A DNA stretch of 10,636 bases from Methyloprofundus sp. (GCA_030619185.1 JAUXBW010000049.1:1-10636), one strand, 5' to 3'. Numbered from the stretch's first letter, positions 1 through 8,118 are shown. Notes: generated from the letters alone by a model not told the origin. A program made the numbers and translations.

Positions 1-157
1 ATTTACTCTATTAGTAAGGCATATACCACGCCCCTTAAGCCATATAACCCAGGATTAAGATAATTACCAGAAAATAACGTACCAAATTACATTCAATTTT
101 TGTTTATCTTCAAAGCTTGCCTCCCCCCTCATTCACACCCAACAATACATCAGACAT
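1..157. other. Non-coding stretch at left edge, nothing recognised
   Basis: All six frames are interrupted by stops within short distances and I see no convincing start codon with a ribosome binding site, no tRNA-like fold and no strong hairpin. It lies downstream of the groESL terminator, so it is probably spacer between groEL and whatever gene lies to the left. Confidence 0.5.
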
Positions 158-196
158 AAAAAAAACCCTGATTATTAAAAATAATCAGGGTTTTTT
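158..196 (-). terminator. Rho-independent terminator of groESL
   Basis: A perfect 12-bp stem (164-175 AACCCTGATTAT with 181-192) closes a 5-base loop. On the minus strand it is followed by a run of eight T. Because the flanking A and T tracts pair as well, it could terminate in both directions. It lies about 55 bases past the groEL stop codon. Confidence 0.9.
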
Positions 197-250
197 AGCT
201 AAAGCAAAAGCTTTATGAGTACTTAGGCAACTCGTAAAGAGTATACCTCC

Positions 251-1912
<1,662 letters not shown>

Positions 1913-1951
1913 CTATAATTTGTTAAATTGATATGGATTGTTGTTTGAGGC

Positions 1952-2239
1952 TTAACCCAAAATACCCATGATGTCTTCTTCACGCATAACGATCACTTCT
2001 TCACCGTCAACTTTAACTTCGCTACCAGAGTATTTACCAAATAACACTCTGTCACCGACTTTAACGTGCATCTCATGTACCTGACCACTCTCTAACACCT
2101 TGCCAGTACCGACAGCCAATACTTCGCCTTCACTTGGTTTTTCAGTTGCAGAGCCTGGTAAAACAATACCACCGGCACTTGTAGTTTCTTCTTCAACACG
2201 CTTAACTATCACACGATCGTGTAAAGGACGTATATTCAT
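1952..2239 (-). CDS. groES: Co-chaperonin GroES (Hsp10), 95 aa
   Basis: Heptameric lid of the GroEL chamber. The protein starts [14 protein letters not shown], carries the mobile loop ([13 protein letters not shown]) that docks on GroEL, and ends with the usual EEDIMGILG; length is typical. A start two codons further upstream (2245) is possible in frame. I prefer 2239 because the AGGAG ribosome site ends directly before the upstream ATG, leaving it no spacing, but lies six bases before this one, and because family members begin at this Met. It is the first gene of the operon with groEL. Transcription should come from the promoter at 2311-2338 and be repressed by HrcA at the CIRCE element at 2285-2311. 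Confidence 0.98.
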   Translation of the reverse strand: MNIRPLHDRVIVKRVEEETTSAGGIVLPGSATEKPSEGEVLAVGTGKVLESGQVHEMHVKVGDRVLFGKYSGSEVKVDGEEVIVMREEDIMGILG

Positions 2240-2284
2240 TAACATCTCCTGATTAAATTAAAAAATAAAAGTAAAATTAGTTTG

Positions 2285-2311
2285 TTAGCACTCGACTAAT
2301 ACGAGTGCTAA
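2285..2311 (-). promoter_or_regulatory. CIRCE operator (HrcA binding site) of groESL
   Basis: The element is TTAGCACTC, nine bases, GAGTGCTAA, an exact match to the CIRCE consensus on both arms. HrcA represses heat-shock operons by binding this inverted repeat. Here it begins at the last base of the -10 hexamer and covers the predicted transcription start, so bound HrcA would block RNA polymerase. It would also lie in the 5' leader of the groES mRNA. Confidence 0.97.
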
Positions 2312-2338
2312 TAATAATCTGCTTTTGTGATCTGTCAA
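2311..2338 (-). promoter_or_regulatory. Sigma-70-type promoter of groESL
   Basis: On the minus strand TTGACA (2338-2333, a perfect -35) is followed after 16 bases by TATTAT (2316-2311, five of six matches to the -10 consensus). The predicted start near 2304 falls inside the CIRCE element. No sigma-32-like hexamers were needed to explain heat control, so repression by HrcA is the likely mode. Confidence 0.8.
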
Positions 2339-2381
2339 GTCTGTGGCATTATTACAGCTTACTTATCAAGAATGACAACCT

Positions 2382-3125
2382 ATGAATGACCAACAACTAT
2401 TACGCTATAGCCGCCAGATAATGCTTCCTCAAGTTGACATAGAGGGTCAAGAAAAGCTGCTTAACGCGCATGTTCTCATCATTGGCGCTGGTGGCCTTGG
2501 CTCGCCCGCATCGCTATATCTTGCGGCAGCTGGCATTGGCACACTCACTATCTACGATGACGATCTGGTTGATTTATCTAATTTACAAAGACAGATTACT
2601 CATTACACAGACGATATTGGGACAGATAAAGTCATTTCAACCCGGCAAACATTAAATAAAATAAATCCTGATACGCGTGTTATTGCAGTTAAGCAACGCT
2701 TGCAGGGAGATCAATTAGAAAAAGAAGTGTTGAAAGCTGATGTGGTACTGGATTGCTCGGATAATTTCGCGACTCGTTTTGCGATTAATAAAGCTTGTGT
2801 AAAGCATAAAAAGCCTTTGGTCTCAGGTGCAGCGATTCGCTTTGAAGGGCAGGTCAGCGTCTTTACAGCAGATGCCGAGAGCCCGTGCTACAACTGCTTG
2901 TATGCTGAAAGTGGTGAAGAATTACAGAATTGCGCAACAAATGGAGTTATTTCTCCTATTACCGGCATAATTGGCAGCATTCAAGCCATGGAAGCAATGA
3001 AACTCATCATGCATCTTGGTGAAACTTTAGCAGGCAGGCTGTTATTGCTGGATGGACTCTCCATGCAATGGAATGAAATGAGCTTACGCAGAAATAAGCA
3101 GTGCCCAACCTGTATGGGCAAGTAG
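2382..3125 (+). CDS. moeB: MoeB/ThiF-family adenylyltransferase (E1-like)
   Basis: Cytosolic E1-like enzyme that adenylates the C-terminal glycine of a ubiquitin-like sulfur carrier (MoaD for molybdopterin, or ThiS for thiamine). Visible are the N-terminal RYSRQIMLPQ signature, the nucleotide-binding loop GAGGLGSP (35-42), DLSNLQRQ (64-71), DCSDN with the Mg-ligand aspartate at 127, and two zinc CxxC pairs (C169/C172 and C241/C244). C184 occupies the position of the conserved cysteine in this family. The length of 247 aa is normal. MoeB and ThiF are hard to separate by eye; with no moa or thi gene beside it I favour MoeB. It diverges from groES with a 142-base gap. No clear ribosome site precedes the ATG and only a weak promoter is visible. 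Confidence 0.85.
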   Translation: MNDQQLLRYSRQIMLPQVDIEGQEKLLNAHVLIIGAGGLGSPASLYLAAAGIGTLTIYDDDLVDLSNLQRQITHYTDDIGTDKVISTRQTLNKINPDTRVIAVKQRLQGDQLEKEVLKADVVLDCSDNFATRFAINKACVKHKKPLVSGAAIRFEGQVSVFTADAESPCYNCLYAESGEELQNCATNGVISPITGIIGSIQAMEAMKLIMHLGETLAGRLLLLDGLSMQWNEMSLRRNKQCPTCMGK

Positions 3126-3131
3126 AACCTG

Positions 3132-3182
3132 CTTAATTTTTAAGTTTTAAAACATCAGGTGTGAAGGTGGGCAATGCCCACC
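3132..3182. repeat. Cluster of small palindromes between convergent genes
   Basis: Three perfect palindromes lie in the 70-base gap: CTTAA-TTT-TTAAG (3132-3144), GTTTTAAAAC (3144-3153) and GGTGGGC-AAT-GCCCACC (3166-3182). The GC-rich one could stop transcription from either side, but it has no T tract. It resembles a GTGGGC..GCCCAC type of dispersed palindrome that I recall from gammaproteobacterial intergenic regions. The role is uncertain. Confidence 0.5.
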
Positions 3183-3195
3183 CTGAGTACAGCGT

Positions 3196-3405
3196 TTATT
3201 TCTTAGCCAGCAAACCTTTTACTTTGTGAATAAGGGCCTCAGCCAAATCAAGTACTTTTGATTCACTATCACCATGTGGCTCAGTATCTCCGAATGGCTC
3301 TCCACTTTTCATGGAATACATGTAAATAAAATATCCAAGTGGTGCAAATGCGCAGATAGCGACAACCCACATAAAGAAAATAAGTTCAAATAAATCACCA
3401 ACCAT
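3196..3405 (-). CDS. Small single-span membrane protein, function unknown
   Basis: A 69-residue protein that I do not recognise. Residues about 6-30 form one hydrophobic segment rich in aromatic residues (ELIFFMWVVAICAFAPLGYF). A short polar stretch with several acidic residues follows, then a Lys-rich amphipathic C-terminal helix (VLDLAEALIHKVKGLLAKK). An inner-membrane protein with a soluble tail is the simplest reading. The start is supported by a GGGGAG ribosome site five bases upstream and by a plausible promoter at 3448-3476. It converges on moeB and is divergent from pqqA, so it is a single-gene unit. The good start signals argue that it is real rather than a chance ORF. No function can be assigned from sequence. 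Confidence 0.75.
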   Translation of the reverse strand: MVGDLFELIFFMWVVAICAFAPLGYFIYMYSMKSGEPFGDTEPHGDSESKVLDLAEALIHKVKGLLAKK

Positions 3406-3447
3406 AACAGCTCCCCAAAATACTAATTTTATTTTTACAATGTATTA

Positions 3448-3476
3448 ATGATAACCCTGTATCTCTCTGGGTACAA
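3448..3476 (-). promoter_or_regulatory. Candidate promoter of the small membrane protein gene
   Basis: On the minus strand TTGTAC (3476-3471) is followed after exactly 17 bases by TATCAT (3453-3448, five of six to the -10 consensus). The -35 matches only in its TTG, so this is a tentative call. The leader to the ATG at 3405 would be about 35 bases. Confidence 0.4.
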
Positions 3477-3512
3477 GAAAAAATCTAGCAAACTATATTG
3501 AGCATACACAAT

Positions 3513-3538
3513 AAACCTATATCACTTTAGGTTTTTTT
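3513..3538 (+). terminator. Terminator-like hairpin upstream of pqqA
   Basis: A 7-bp stem AAACCTA (3513-3519) with TAGGTTT (3528-3534) and an 8-base loop runs into seven T on the plus strand. It could insulate pqqA from read-through out of moeB. The stem is AT-rich and weak. The rest of the 302-base gap from 3406 to 3707 holds the two candidate promoters and short inverted repeats; I see no gene in it. Confidence 0.4.
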
Positions 3539-3592
3539 ATTGCCAAGCCATGCGCTGTGAGCAACAGCGGCGATTATTTAGTATAAATCTGA

Positions 3593-3642
3593 TGCGCAAA
3601 AGTATAATTTATCTTGCGCAAAAAAACAGTTCACCGTATACT
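3593..3642 (+). promoter_or_regulatory. Candidate pqqA promoter with overlapping inverted repeat
   Basis: TATACT (3637-3642, five of six to the -10 consensus) lies 17 bases after TTGCGC (3614-3619), giving a leader of about 58 bases to pqqA. The -35 is embedded in the right arm of a perfect inverted repeat, TGCGCAA (3593-3599), 14 bases, TTGCGCA (3614-3620). That is a good place for a repressor or activator dimer. A perfect TATAAT also occurs inside the repeat at 3603-3608 but has no credible -35. Confidence 0.45.
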
Positions 3643-3707
3643 CTGAAGTAGCTTACTTGATCAAGCTAGCATAAGAACAATTAAATATAACTACCGGAGG
3701 ATATATT

Positions 3708-3782
3708 ATGAAATGGGAAACACCAGCTTACACAGACCTACGTTTTGGTTTTGAAGTAACTATGTACATCTACAACCGTTAA
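3708..3782 (+). CDS. pqqA: PQQ precursor peptide PqqA, 24 aa
   Basis: Ribosomally made substrate for pyrroloquinoline quinone. PqqE links the side chains of a Glu and a Tyr spaced E-x3-Y, and the linked pair becomes the cofactor skeleton. Those residues are E16 and Y20 here, in the motif FEVTMY. The N-terminus MKW, the PAYTDLR stretch and the total length also fit the family. The start is fixed by GGAGG (3696-3700) seven bases upstream. It is the first gene of the pqqABCDE cluster, separated from pqqB by a strong terminator, which should leave the precursor transcript more abundant than those of the enzymes. A hairpin in the leader (TAGCTT 3649-3654 with AAGCTA 3663-3668) lies just downstream of the predicted transcription start. 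The identification is secure despite the tiny size. Confidence 0.96.
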   Translation: MKWETPAYTDLRFGFEVTMYIYNR

Positions 3783-3800
3783 TCTTTCGGTTCTGATGAA

Positions 3801-3828
3801 AAAGGGCTCTTCATGAGCCCTTTTTTTT
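3801..3828 (+). terminator. Intra-operon terminator between pqqA and pqqB
   Basis: The stem GGGCTC (3804-3809) pairs with GAGCCC (3815-3820) across the 5-base loop TTCAT, extended by A-T pairs and followed by eight T. It is a textbook intrinsic terminator 21 bases after the pqqA stop. Partial read-through would give excess pqqA mRNA over pqqBCDE. Confidence 0.9.
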
Positions 3829-3857
3829 GCCTATTTTTTTCCTAACAGACTACAACT

Positions 3858-4766
3858 ATGAAAATAAGAGTTCTCGGCTCTGGTGCAGGTGGCGGTTTTC
3901 CACAATGGAACTGCAGCTGCCCGAATTGCAAAGCCGTAAGAGCAGGCTCAATTAAAGCCAGCACACGTAACCAATCATCTATTGCCATTTCCTCTGATGG
4001 CGAACACTGGGTACTATTTAACGCCTCGCCCGACGTACGCGCACAATTGGAAAATTTTCCGGAAATTCATCCCAAAAATAAAGTTCGTGGTACCGGCATT
4101 GAAGCCATTGTAATTATTGACTCGCAAATTGACCATGCAACTGGCCTGCTGATTCTACGTGAAGGTGATCCGCTCAATATATATTGCACGGACATGGTCA
4201 AGCAGGATCTCACGACCGGCTTTCCTATATTTAATATTCTGGAACACTTTTGTGGTGTCATCGACCACCTTATTCCATTAAATGGTGATTCATTTACCAT
4301 ACCTAATATTGACGACCTGGAATTCACTGCCTTAGCGCTTAAAAGTAAAGCCCCGCCCTACTCACCGCACCGCAATGATCCACACGAAGGGGATAATATT
4401 GGCATGATTATTCGCCAGATTTCTACTGGCAAAACGACTTTTTATGCCCCCGGTTTAGGCGAAATAGAAGCGCATGTAGAAAAAGCAATGTCTGAAGCGG
4501 ATTGCGTATTAGTCGACGGGACATTCTGGACAGATGATGAACTCGCGTCTGTTGGCCGACCATTATTAGCGAGAAAAATCGGTCATATTCCTCAATCAGG
4601 CGAAAATGGTATGATCGAAATTTTAGATGCAATGGAAAAACCACGCAAGATTTTGATCCATATTAATAACACCAACCCGATTCTAAACGAAGAATCAAAA
4701 GAGCGTGAAATACTAAACCAGCACGACATAGAAGTGTCGTTCGACAACATGAACATAGAGCTTTAA
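3858..4766 (+). CDS. pqqB: PQQ biosynthesis protein PqqB, 302 aa
   Basis: Metallo-beta-lactamase-fold protein of PQQ biosynthesis, thought to be an iron-dependent oxygenase that hydroxylates the tyrosine ring of the excised Glu-Tyr product. The N-terminus [15 protein letters not shown] and the structural zinc cysteines C19, C21 and C24 are present. So are the family's modified metal motif [11 protein letters not shown] (88-98), the [10 protein letters not shown] segment, [12 protein letters not shown] and HINNTNPIL near the end. The length matches the family. No ribosome site is visible before the ATG, although no other start fits the conserved N-terminus. Translation may therefore be weak, which would again favour an excess of PqqA. 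pqqC follows two bases after the stop. Confidence 0.97.
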   Translation: MKIRVLGSGAGGGFPQWNCSCPNCKAVRAGSIKASTRNQSSIAISSDGEHWVLFNASPDVRAQLENFPEIHPKNKVRGTGIEAIVIIDSQIDHATGLLILREGDPLNIYCTDMVKQDLTTGFPIFNILEHFCGVIDHLIPLNGDSFTIPNIDDLEFTALALKSKAPPYSPHRNDPHEGDNIGMIIRQISTGKTTFYAPGLGEIEAHVEKAMSEADCVLVDGTFWTDDELASVGRPLLARKIGHIPQSGENGMIEILDAMEKPRKILIHINNTNPILNEESKEREILNQHDIEVSFDNMNIEL

Positions 4767-4768
4767 GC

Positions 4769-5494
4769 ATGACTGAACAAACACCTTGGTCTCGGGAAGA
4801 ATTTGAGGCCCAACTACGTGGTATGGAAAGGTTTTACCATATCCACCACCCCATGCACACTTTGATGAATGCAGGAAAACTCACCCAGAAACAATTACAG
4901 GGCTGGGTGGCCAATCGATTTTACTATCAAATCATGATTCCGATTAAAGATGCTAATATCTTAGCTAACTGTCCAGACCGTGAAACTCGCGCCATCTGGA
5001 CGCAGCGCATTCTGGATCATGATGGTCACCCTGGTGATCCTGGCGGTATTGAAGCCTGGGTACAACTGGGTGTTGCCGTTGGCATGACTCGCGAAGAAGT
5101 GACTTCATTAGAACATGTACTACCAGGAGTAAAATTTGCAGTTGAAGCCTATGTGAATTTTGCTCGTAATGCAGACTGGCATGAAGCGGCAAGTTCCTCA
5201 TTAACCGAATTATTTGCGCCAAAAATTCATCAGCAACGCCTGGATAACTGGCCTGAACTATACCCGTGGGTAGAGCAAGAGGGCTATATTTACTTCCGCA
5301 AACGCTTGACTGAAGCGCGTCGTGATGTAGAGCATGGATTAGAAATCACCCTTGATTACTACAAGACACGCGAACAACAAGAGCGCATGATTGAAATTTT
5401 ACAGTTTAAGTTAAATGTACTATGGGCTATGGCGGATGCCATGTATATGGCGTATATTAACGATATGCCTCCGTATTTTAATATTGAAAATTAA
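4769..5494 (+). CDS. pqqC: Pyrroloquinoline-quinone synthase PqqC, 241 aa
   Basis: Cofactor-free oxidase that performs the last step: ring closure and eight-electron oxidation of AHQQ to PQQ with O2. The all-helical protein keeps every active-site residue I recall from Klebsiella PqqC, at the same numbers: Y23, H24, R50, Q54, K60, R80, H84, H154, Y175, R179 and K214. It should therefore be active. The start lies two bases after the pqqB stop, implying coupled translation. The C-terminus ends soon after MPPYFNIEN, slightly shorter than some homologues. A 117-base repeat element separates it from pqqD. Confidence 0.98.
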   Translation: MTEQTPWSREEFEAQLRGMERFYHIHHPMHTLMNAGKLTQKQLQGWVANRFYYQIMIPIKDANILANCPDRETRAIWTQRILDHDGHPGDPGGIEAWVQLGVAVGMTREEVTSLEHVLPGVKFAVEAYVNFARNADWHEAASSSLTELFAPKIHQQRLDNWPELYPWVEQEGYIYFRKRLTEARRDVEHGLEITLDYYKTREQQERMIEILQFKLNVLWAMADAMYMAYINDMPPYFNIEN

Positions 5495-5496
5495 GC

Positions 5497-5613
5497 GTAG
5501 GCTGGGTTAGCTTTTTGAGTACCGCAAGAAAACGTAACCCGGCATTTACCGATAACCCTGCATATTACCGGGTTACGTTTTTTCACTTCGTTCAAAAATC
5601 TAACCCGGCCTAC
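5497..5613. repeat. Inverted repeat pair (REP/MITE-like) between pqqC and pqqD
   Basis: The two ends are GTAGGCTGGGTTAG (5497-5510) and the inverse of GTAGGCCGGGTTAG (5613-5600). Each end pairs internally with a second copy: GCTGGGTTA with TAACCCGGC at 5535-5543, and CCGGGTTA at 5568-5575 with TAACCCGG at 5601-5608. The result is two long-loop hairpins head to head. I recall a GTAGG(C)TGGGTTAG..TAACCC type repeat as common in gammaproteobacterial intergenic regions. It fills nearly the whole gap and may reduce or process the message between pqqC and pqqD. Confidence 0.85.
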
Positions 5614-5627
5614 ACTCAGCATAAATC

Positions 5628-5900
5628 ATGAGCATAAACCCTGAACAAAAAATTCAATTCTCCCCCATGCATCGCCTGCAGTGGGAAGAAGCGCAACAAA
5701 AAGACGTTATCCTTTACCCTGAAGGCATGGTTGAACTTAACCAGAGCTCTGCTGAAATTTTAAAGCTTTGTGATGGCACACGAAACCTCGAAAAAATCGT
5801 TACCGACCTTGAAGAAAAATTTTCAACAAACGGTTTAAAAAACGATATCACTAGCTTCCTAGACGTGGCACTAAATAATGGCTGGATCCAACAAGACTAA
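5628..5900 (+). CDS. pqqD: PqqA-binding chaperone PqqD, 90 aa
   Basis: PqqD is the prototype RiPP recognition element: a small winged-helix protein that binds the PqqA peptide and presents it to PqqE. The protein shows the family core [38 protein letters not shown] and [11 protein letters not shown], at the usual length. The ATG has no evident ribosome site and lies 14 bases after the repeat pair that follows pqqC. Its 3' end overlaps pqqE by 23 bases, which suggests coupled translation of the two partners; in some species they are fused into one protein. Confidence 0.97.
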   Translation: MSINPEQKIQFSPMHRLQWEEAQQKDVILYPEGMVELNQSSAEILKLCDGTRNLEKIVTDLEEKFSTNGLKNDITSFLDVALNNGWIQQD

Positions 5901-7008
5901 CATCACCCCTCCCCGCTGGTTACTTGCAGAACTAACCTATAAATGTCCCTTGCAATGCCCTTACTGCTCCAATCCTCTGGATTATGCAAAGCACAGCGAT
6001 GAAATCAGCACTGACGACTGGAAGCGTGTACTATCTGAAGCACGCAAAATGGGCGCTGTACAACTCGGCTTTTCAGGTGGCGAACCTTTAACCCGCCAAG
6101 ATCTACCTGAATTAGCAAAACACGCGCGAGAATTAGGCTATTACTCCAATTTAATTACCTCAGGTTACGGACTAACCGAAGAAAAAATCATCCAGCTAAA
6201 AGAAGCAGGACTGGATCACATACAAGTCAGCATACAAGCTAGCACACAAGACTTAAATGACCACCTGGCGGGTACTGAATCTTTTGCGCACAAAAAGGAA
6301 GTGGCCCGCCTAGTTAAAAAGCATGGCTACCCGATGGTATTATGCGTGGTCATTCATCGCGAAAATATCCATCAAATGGCTGATATTCTTGCTATGGCGG
6401 AGGAACTCGGTGCTGATTACCTGGAACTAGCAAACACCCAGTATTATGGCTGGGCACATGCTAATCGTGACTTATTACTGCCTACTATTGAGCAGTTTAG
6501 AGAAGCAGAAGAAATCGCCCAGGCTTTCAAAGAAAAAGTCGCGGGTAAGATGAAAATTTACTATGTCGTGCCTGATTTTTATGAAGACCGCCCTAAGGCC
6601 TGCATGAATGGCTGGGGAACTACTTTTTTGACTATCACTCCTGACGGTGTCGCATTACCCTGTCATTCAGCTCGTGATTTACCTGACCTAGACTGCCCTA
6701 ATGTCAACGACCACAGCATTTCAGATATCTGGCTTGAATCCAAAGCCTTTAATTTTTTCCGTGGCAATGAGTGGATGCAGGAACCCTGCAGAAGCTGCGA
6801 TGAAAAAGATAAAGATTTTGGCGGTTGCCGTTGTCAGGCTTATATCTTGACTGGCGATGTGTATAAGACCGACCCTGTTTGTAGCAAATCACCGGATAAG
6901 CAAGTTATTCAAGAGGCAATAGATTCTGCAAGGAAAAGTGCGTTATCAGCTGATGAAAAGCCTTTGATTTTTCGCAATAGTAAAAATTCTAAGGCTTTTA
7001 ATGATTAA
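5878..7008 (+). CDS. pqqE: PqqA peptide cyclase PqqE (radical SAM/SPASM), 376 aa
   Basis: Radical-SAM enzyme that forms the carbon-carbon bond between Glu16 and Tyr20 of PqqA. The SAM-cluster motif is C23-x3-C27-x2-C30 and the SAM-binding GGEP is at 67-70. The C-terminal SPASM domain holds C242, C262, C273, C304, C307, C317, C319 and C335. D313 sits where Methylobacterium PqqE, as I recall, has the unusual aspartate ligand of its first auxiliary cluster. All cluster ligands are therefore present. The start overlaps the end of pqqD; the next conserved residues ([13 protein letters not shown]) begin at residue 11, so a later start is unlikely. A repeat with a T-rich hairpin (7093-7150) follows and may end the operon. 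Confidence 0.98.
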   Translation: MAGSNKTNITPPRWLLAELTYKCPLQCPYCSNPLDYAKHSDEISTDDWKRVLSEARKMGAVQLGFSGGEPLTRQDLPELAKHARELGYYSNLITSGYGLTEEKIIQLKEAGLDHIQVSIQASTQDLNDHLAGTESFAHKKEVARLVKKHGYPMVLCVVIHRENIHQMADILAMAEELGADYLELANTQYYGWAHANRDLLLPTIEQFREAEEIAQAFKEKVAGKMKIYYVVPDFYEDRPKACMNGWGTTFLTITPDGVALPCHSARDLPDLDCPNVNDHSISDIWLESKAFNFFRGNEWMQEPCRSCDEKDKDFGGCRCQAYILTGDVYKTDPVCSKSPDKQVIQEAIDSARKSALSADEKPLIFRNSKNSKAFND

Positions 7009-7092
7009 TCTAAACATCATACAAGCACTTAAACCATCTTTAGTTAAAATAACAAAAACTCGTATCATCTCTAAATATCAGGATAATCTGCA

Positions 7093-7150
7093 GGAGTGCA
7101 ATAGCTTTAGCTATTGCTGTTATAAAAAAAAGCTAAAGCTTTTTTACTCC
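7093..7150. repeat. REP-like doublet, GGAG heads, TTTA loop (pqqE downstream)
   Basis: Two hairpins face each other. The first is GGAGT (7093-7097) followed by GCAATAGC-TTTA-GCTATTGC (7098-7117). The second, read on the minus strand, is GGAGT (7150-7146) followed by AAAAAGC-TTTA-GCTTTTT. The outer GGAGT/ACTCC ends are exact inverted copies. On the plus strand the second hairpin ends in a run of T and could also terminate the pqq transcript. Confidence 0.75.
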
Positions 7151-7217
7151 TCCCTAGAATTCAAAGTAAATACAAAAACTCTTTAACTTGCGAGGATTAT
7201 TTCATAAGGAAAAGTGT

Positions 7218-7796
7218 ATGAAAAAAATACTACTATTAGCGTTATTTATATCTATTGATGTCCTAGCCGTAGATTCATCTTATACTCCATCGACCCATAT
7301 TGTTTCTATACCCAGAGTAAAAGTATATAAAACTGCTGCGGATGGTAATTTTATACAACTAGATGAGAGCATTGCCTACAGTGATGTCCAGCTACAATTA
7401 AACCCAGATGGTACCTGGAAGATTTTAACCATAAAAACTGCTGAAGCTACTCTTACCGGTCATTGGAGTGGTGCTTTAAAGAAACCGGCTGGTTTTATGG
7501 ACTTTTTCTTAGAAGGGTATATCCAGTTTTCATTAACTCAGACTAGGCCTTTTAATTTCGACGGCACGGGAACCTACGAAAAGCACTGCGGGCAAAATTG
7601 CATTCCAGAAACGGACAACATCAGCATTAAAGGCAGCCTAGATCGTCTTGGTGGGCGCCTTATTCGTTTAGAAATAACGTTTAATAACAGAGTCGTTAAT
7701 TTTGTAGGTGATATATCCAATGACTATCGCCTATTTTCAGCGTCTTCGACTGATGCAGAAAGTAAACTCGCTTTGTCTATTCGACGAGAAGACTAA
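7218..7796 (+). CDS. Predicted secreted protein of unknown function, 192 aa
   Basis: I do not recognise a family. The N-terminus MKKILLLALFISIDVLA is a good Sec signal peptide with likely cleavage after A17, so the mature protein of about 175 residues should be periplasmic or outer. The remainder is rich in alternating hydrophobic and polar stretches (SIPRVKVY, SDVQLQLNPDGTWKIL, RLIRLEITFNNRVVNFVGDI), suggesting a beta-sandwich or barrel-like fold. Two cysteines spaced C124-GQN-C128 could form a disulfide. I chose the ATG at 7218 over an upstream TTG at 7188 because AAGGA lies seven bases before it and the signal peptide begins there. It follows the pqq cluster on the same strand but is separated by a repeat, so a role in PQQ use is only a possibility. 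Confidence 0.8.
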   Translation: MKKILLLALFISIDVLAVDSSYTPSTHIVSIPRVKVYKTAADGNFIQLDESIAYSDVQLQLNPDGTWKILTIKTAEATLTGHWSGALKKPAGFMDFFLEGYIQFSLTQTRPFNFDGTGTYEKHCGQNCIPETDNISIKGSLDRLGGRLIRLEITFNNRVVNFVGDISNDYRLFSASSTDAESKLALSIRRED

Positions 7797-7967
7797 CAAG
7801 AAAACACCTGTAGCCAGTGCTATACCAGCAAGCATAATTGTCTCATAAGAAAAATGGATGTTTAAAAAATCGAGTAAACTGTGTGCAATAAGCCAGATCC
7901 CCAACAATAAAAATCGTAATATTTCACAAGTTGACCCTGGTGTTTTTAAAACTACCTGATTACCCAC
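7737..7967 (-). CDS. Possible two-span membrane ORF, 76 aa
   Basis: This ORF starts with GTG and encodes two clear hydrophobic segments (about residues 16-36 and 43-61), separated by the short loop NIHFSYET. The layout LLLGIWLI..LLDFLNI..LAGIALATGVFLLV resembles small two-span hypothetical proteins I have seen in gammaproteobacteria, but I cannot name the family. Against it: no ATG, only a poor GAGAG-like ribosome site, and a 60-base tail-to-tail overlap with the secreted-protein gene, where its last residues look like chance sequence. It may be a decayed copy that has lost its proper start and end. Confidence 0.4.
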   Translation of the reverse strand: MGNQVVLKTPGSTCEILRFLLLGIWLIAHSLLDFLNIHFSYETIMLAGIALATGVFLLVFSSNRQSEFTFCISRRR

Positions 7968-7984
7968 AACTCTCAGCTATACTT

Positions 7985-8060
7985 CGTCATTCCTGCATGC
8001 TTTTAGCAGGAATCTCGCAGGTTAAGCACAGATTCCCGATAAAACACTTCGGGAATGACG
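7985..8060. repeat. Inverted hairpin pair of the GTCATTCC type
   Basis: Two hairpins face each other: ATTCCTGC with GCAGGAAT (7989-7996, 8006-8013) and ATTCCCGA with TCGGGAAT (8032-8039, 8049-8056). The ends CGTC and GACG (7985-7988, 8057-8060) are exact inverted copies. I recall the CGTCATTCC..GGAATGACG pattern as a dispersed repeat in many proteobacteria. Unlike the other doublets here it has no GTAG/GGAG head and no TTTA loop. It lies in the 373-base gap before ubiX, which otherwise holds the doubtful membrane ORF and an AT-rich inverted repeat at 8091-8118. Confidence 0.8.
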
Positions 8061-8090
8061 AGACTCTTAACAGGCTATTATTTTTCAGTT

Positions 8091-8118
8091 TTTAAATCAG
8101 GTAAAACTATGATTTAAA
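8091..8118. repeat. AT-rich 9-bp inverted repeat downstream of ubiX
   Basis: TTTAAATCA (8091-8099) and TGATTTAAA (8110-8118) pair perfectly around a 10-base loop. It sits about 50 bases past the ubiX stop and could mark the 3' end of that transcript, but there is no T run on the minus strand, so terminator function is doubtful. Confidence 0.45.

Noticed and set aside
2240..2245. Upstream ATG for groES (two codons earlier)
   Set aside because: The AGGAG site abuts it with no spacing and GroES homologues begin at the second Met.
2325..2338. FNR/CRP-like half-palindrome TTGTGATCTGTCAA upstream of moeB
   Set aside because: Only the outer three bases of each arm match an FNR site, and the right part is simply the groESL -35 on the other strand.
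4067..5222. Minus-strand ORFs opposite pqqB and pqqC
   Set aside because: These are antisense shadows with no ribosome sites or family resemblance, lying within well-conserved pqq genes.
7001..7186. 61-residue plus-strand ORF after pqqE
   Set aside because: It overlaps the end of pqqE, runs straight through the repeat pair at 7093-7150, and its product is low-complexity with no ribosome site.
7188..7217. Upstream TTG start for the secreted protein
   Set aside because: It would add ten polar residues before a clean signal peptide; the ATG at 7218 has AAGGA at proper spacing.
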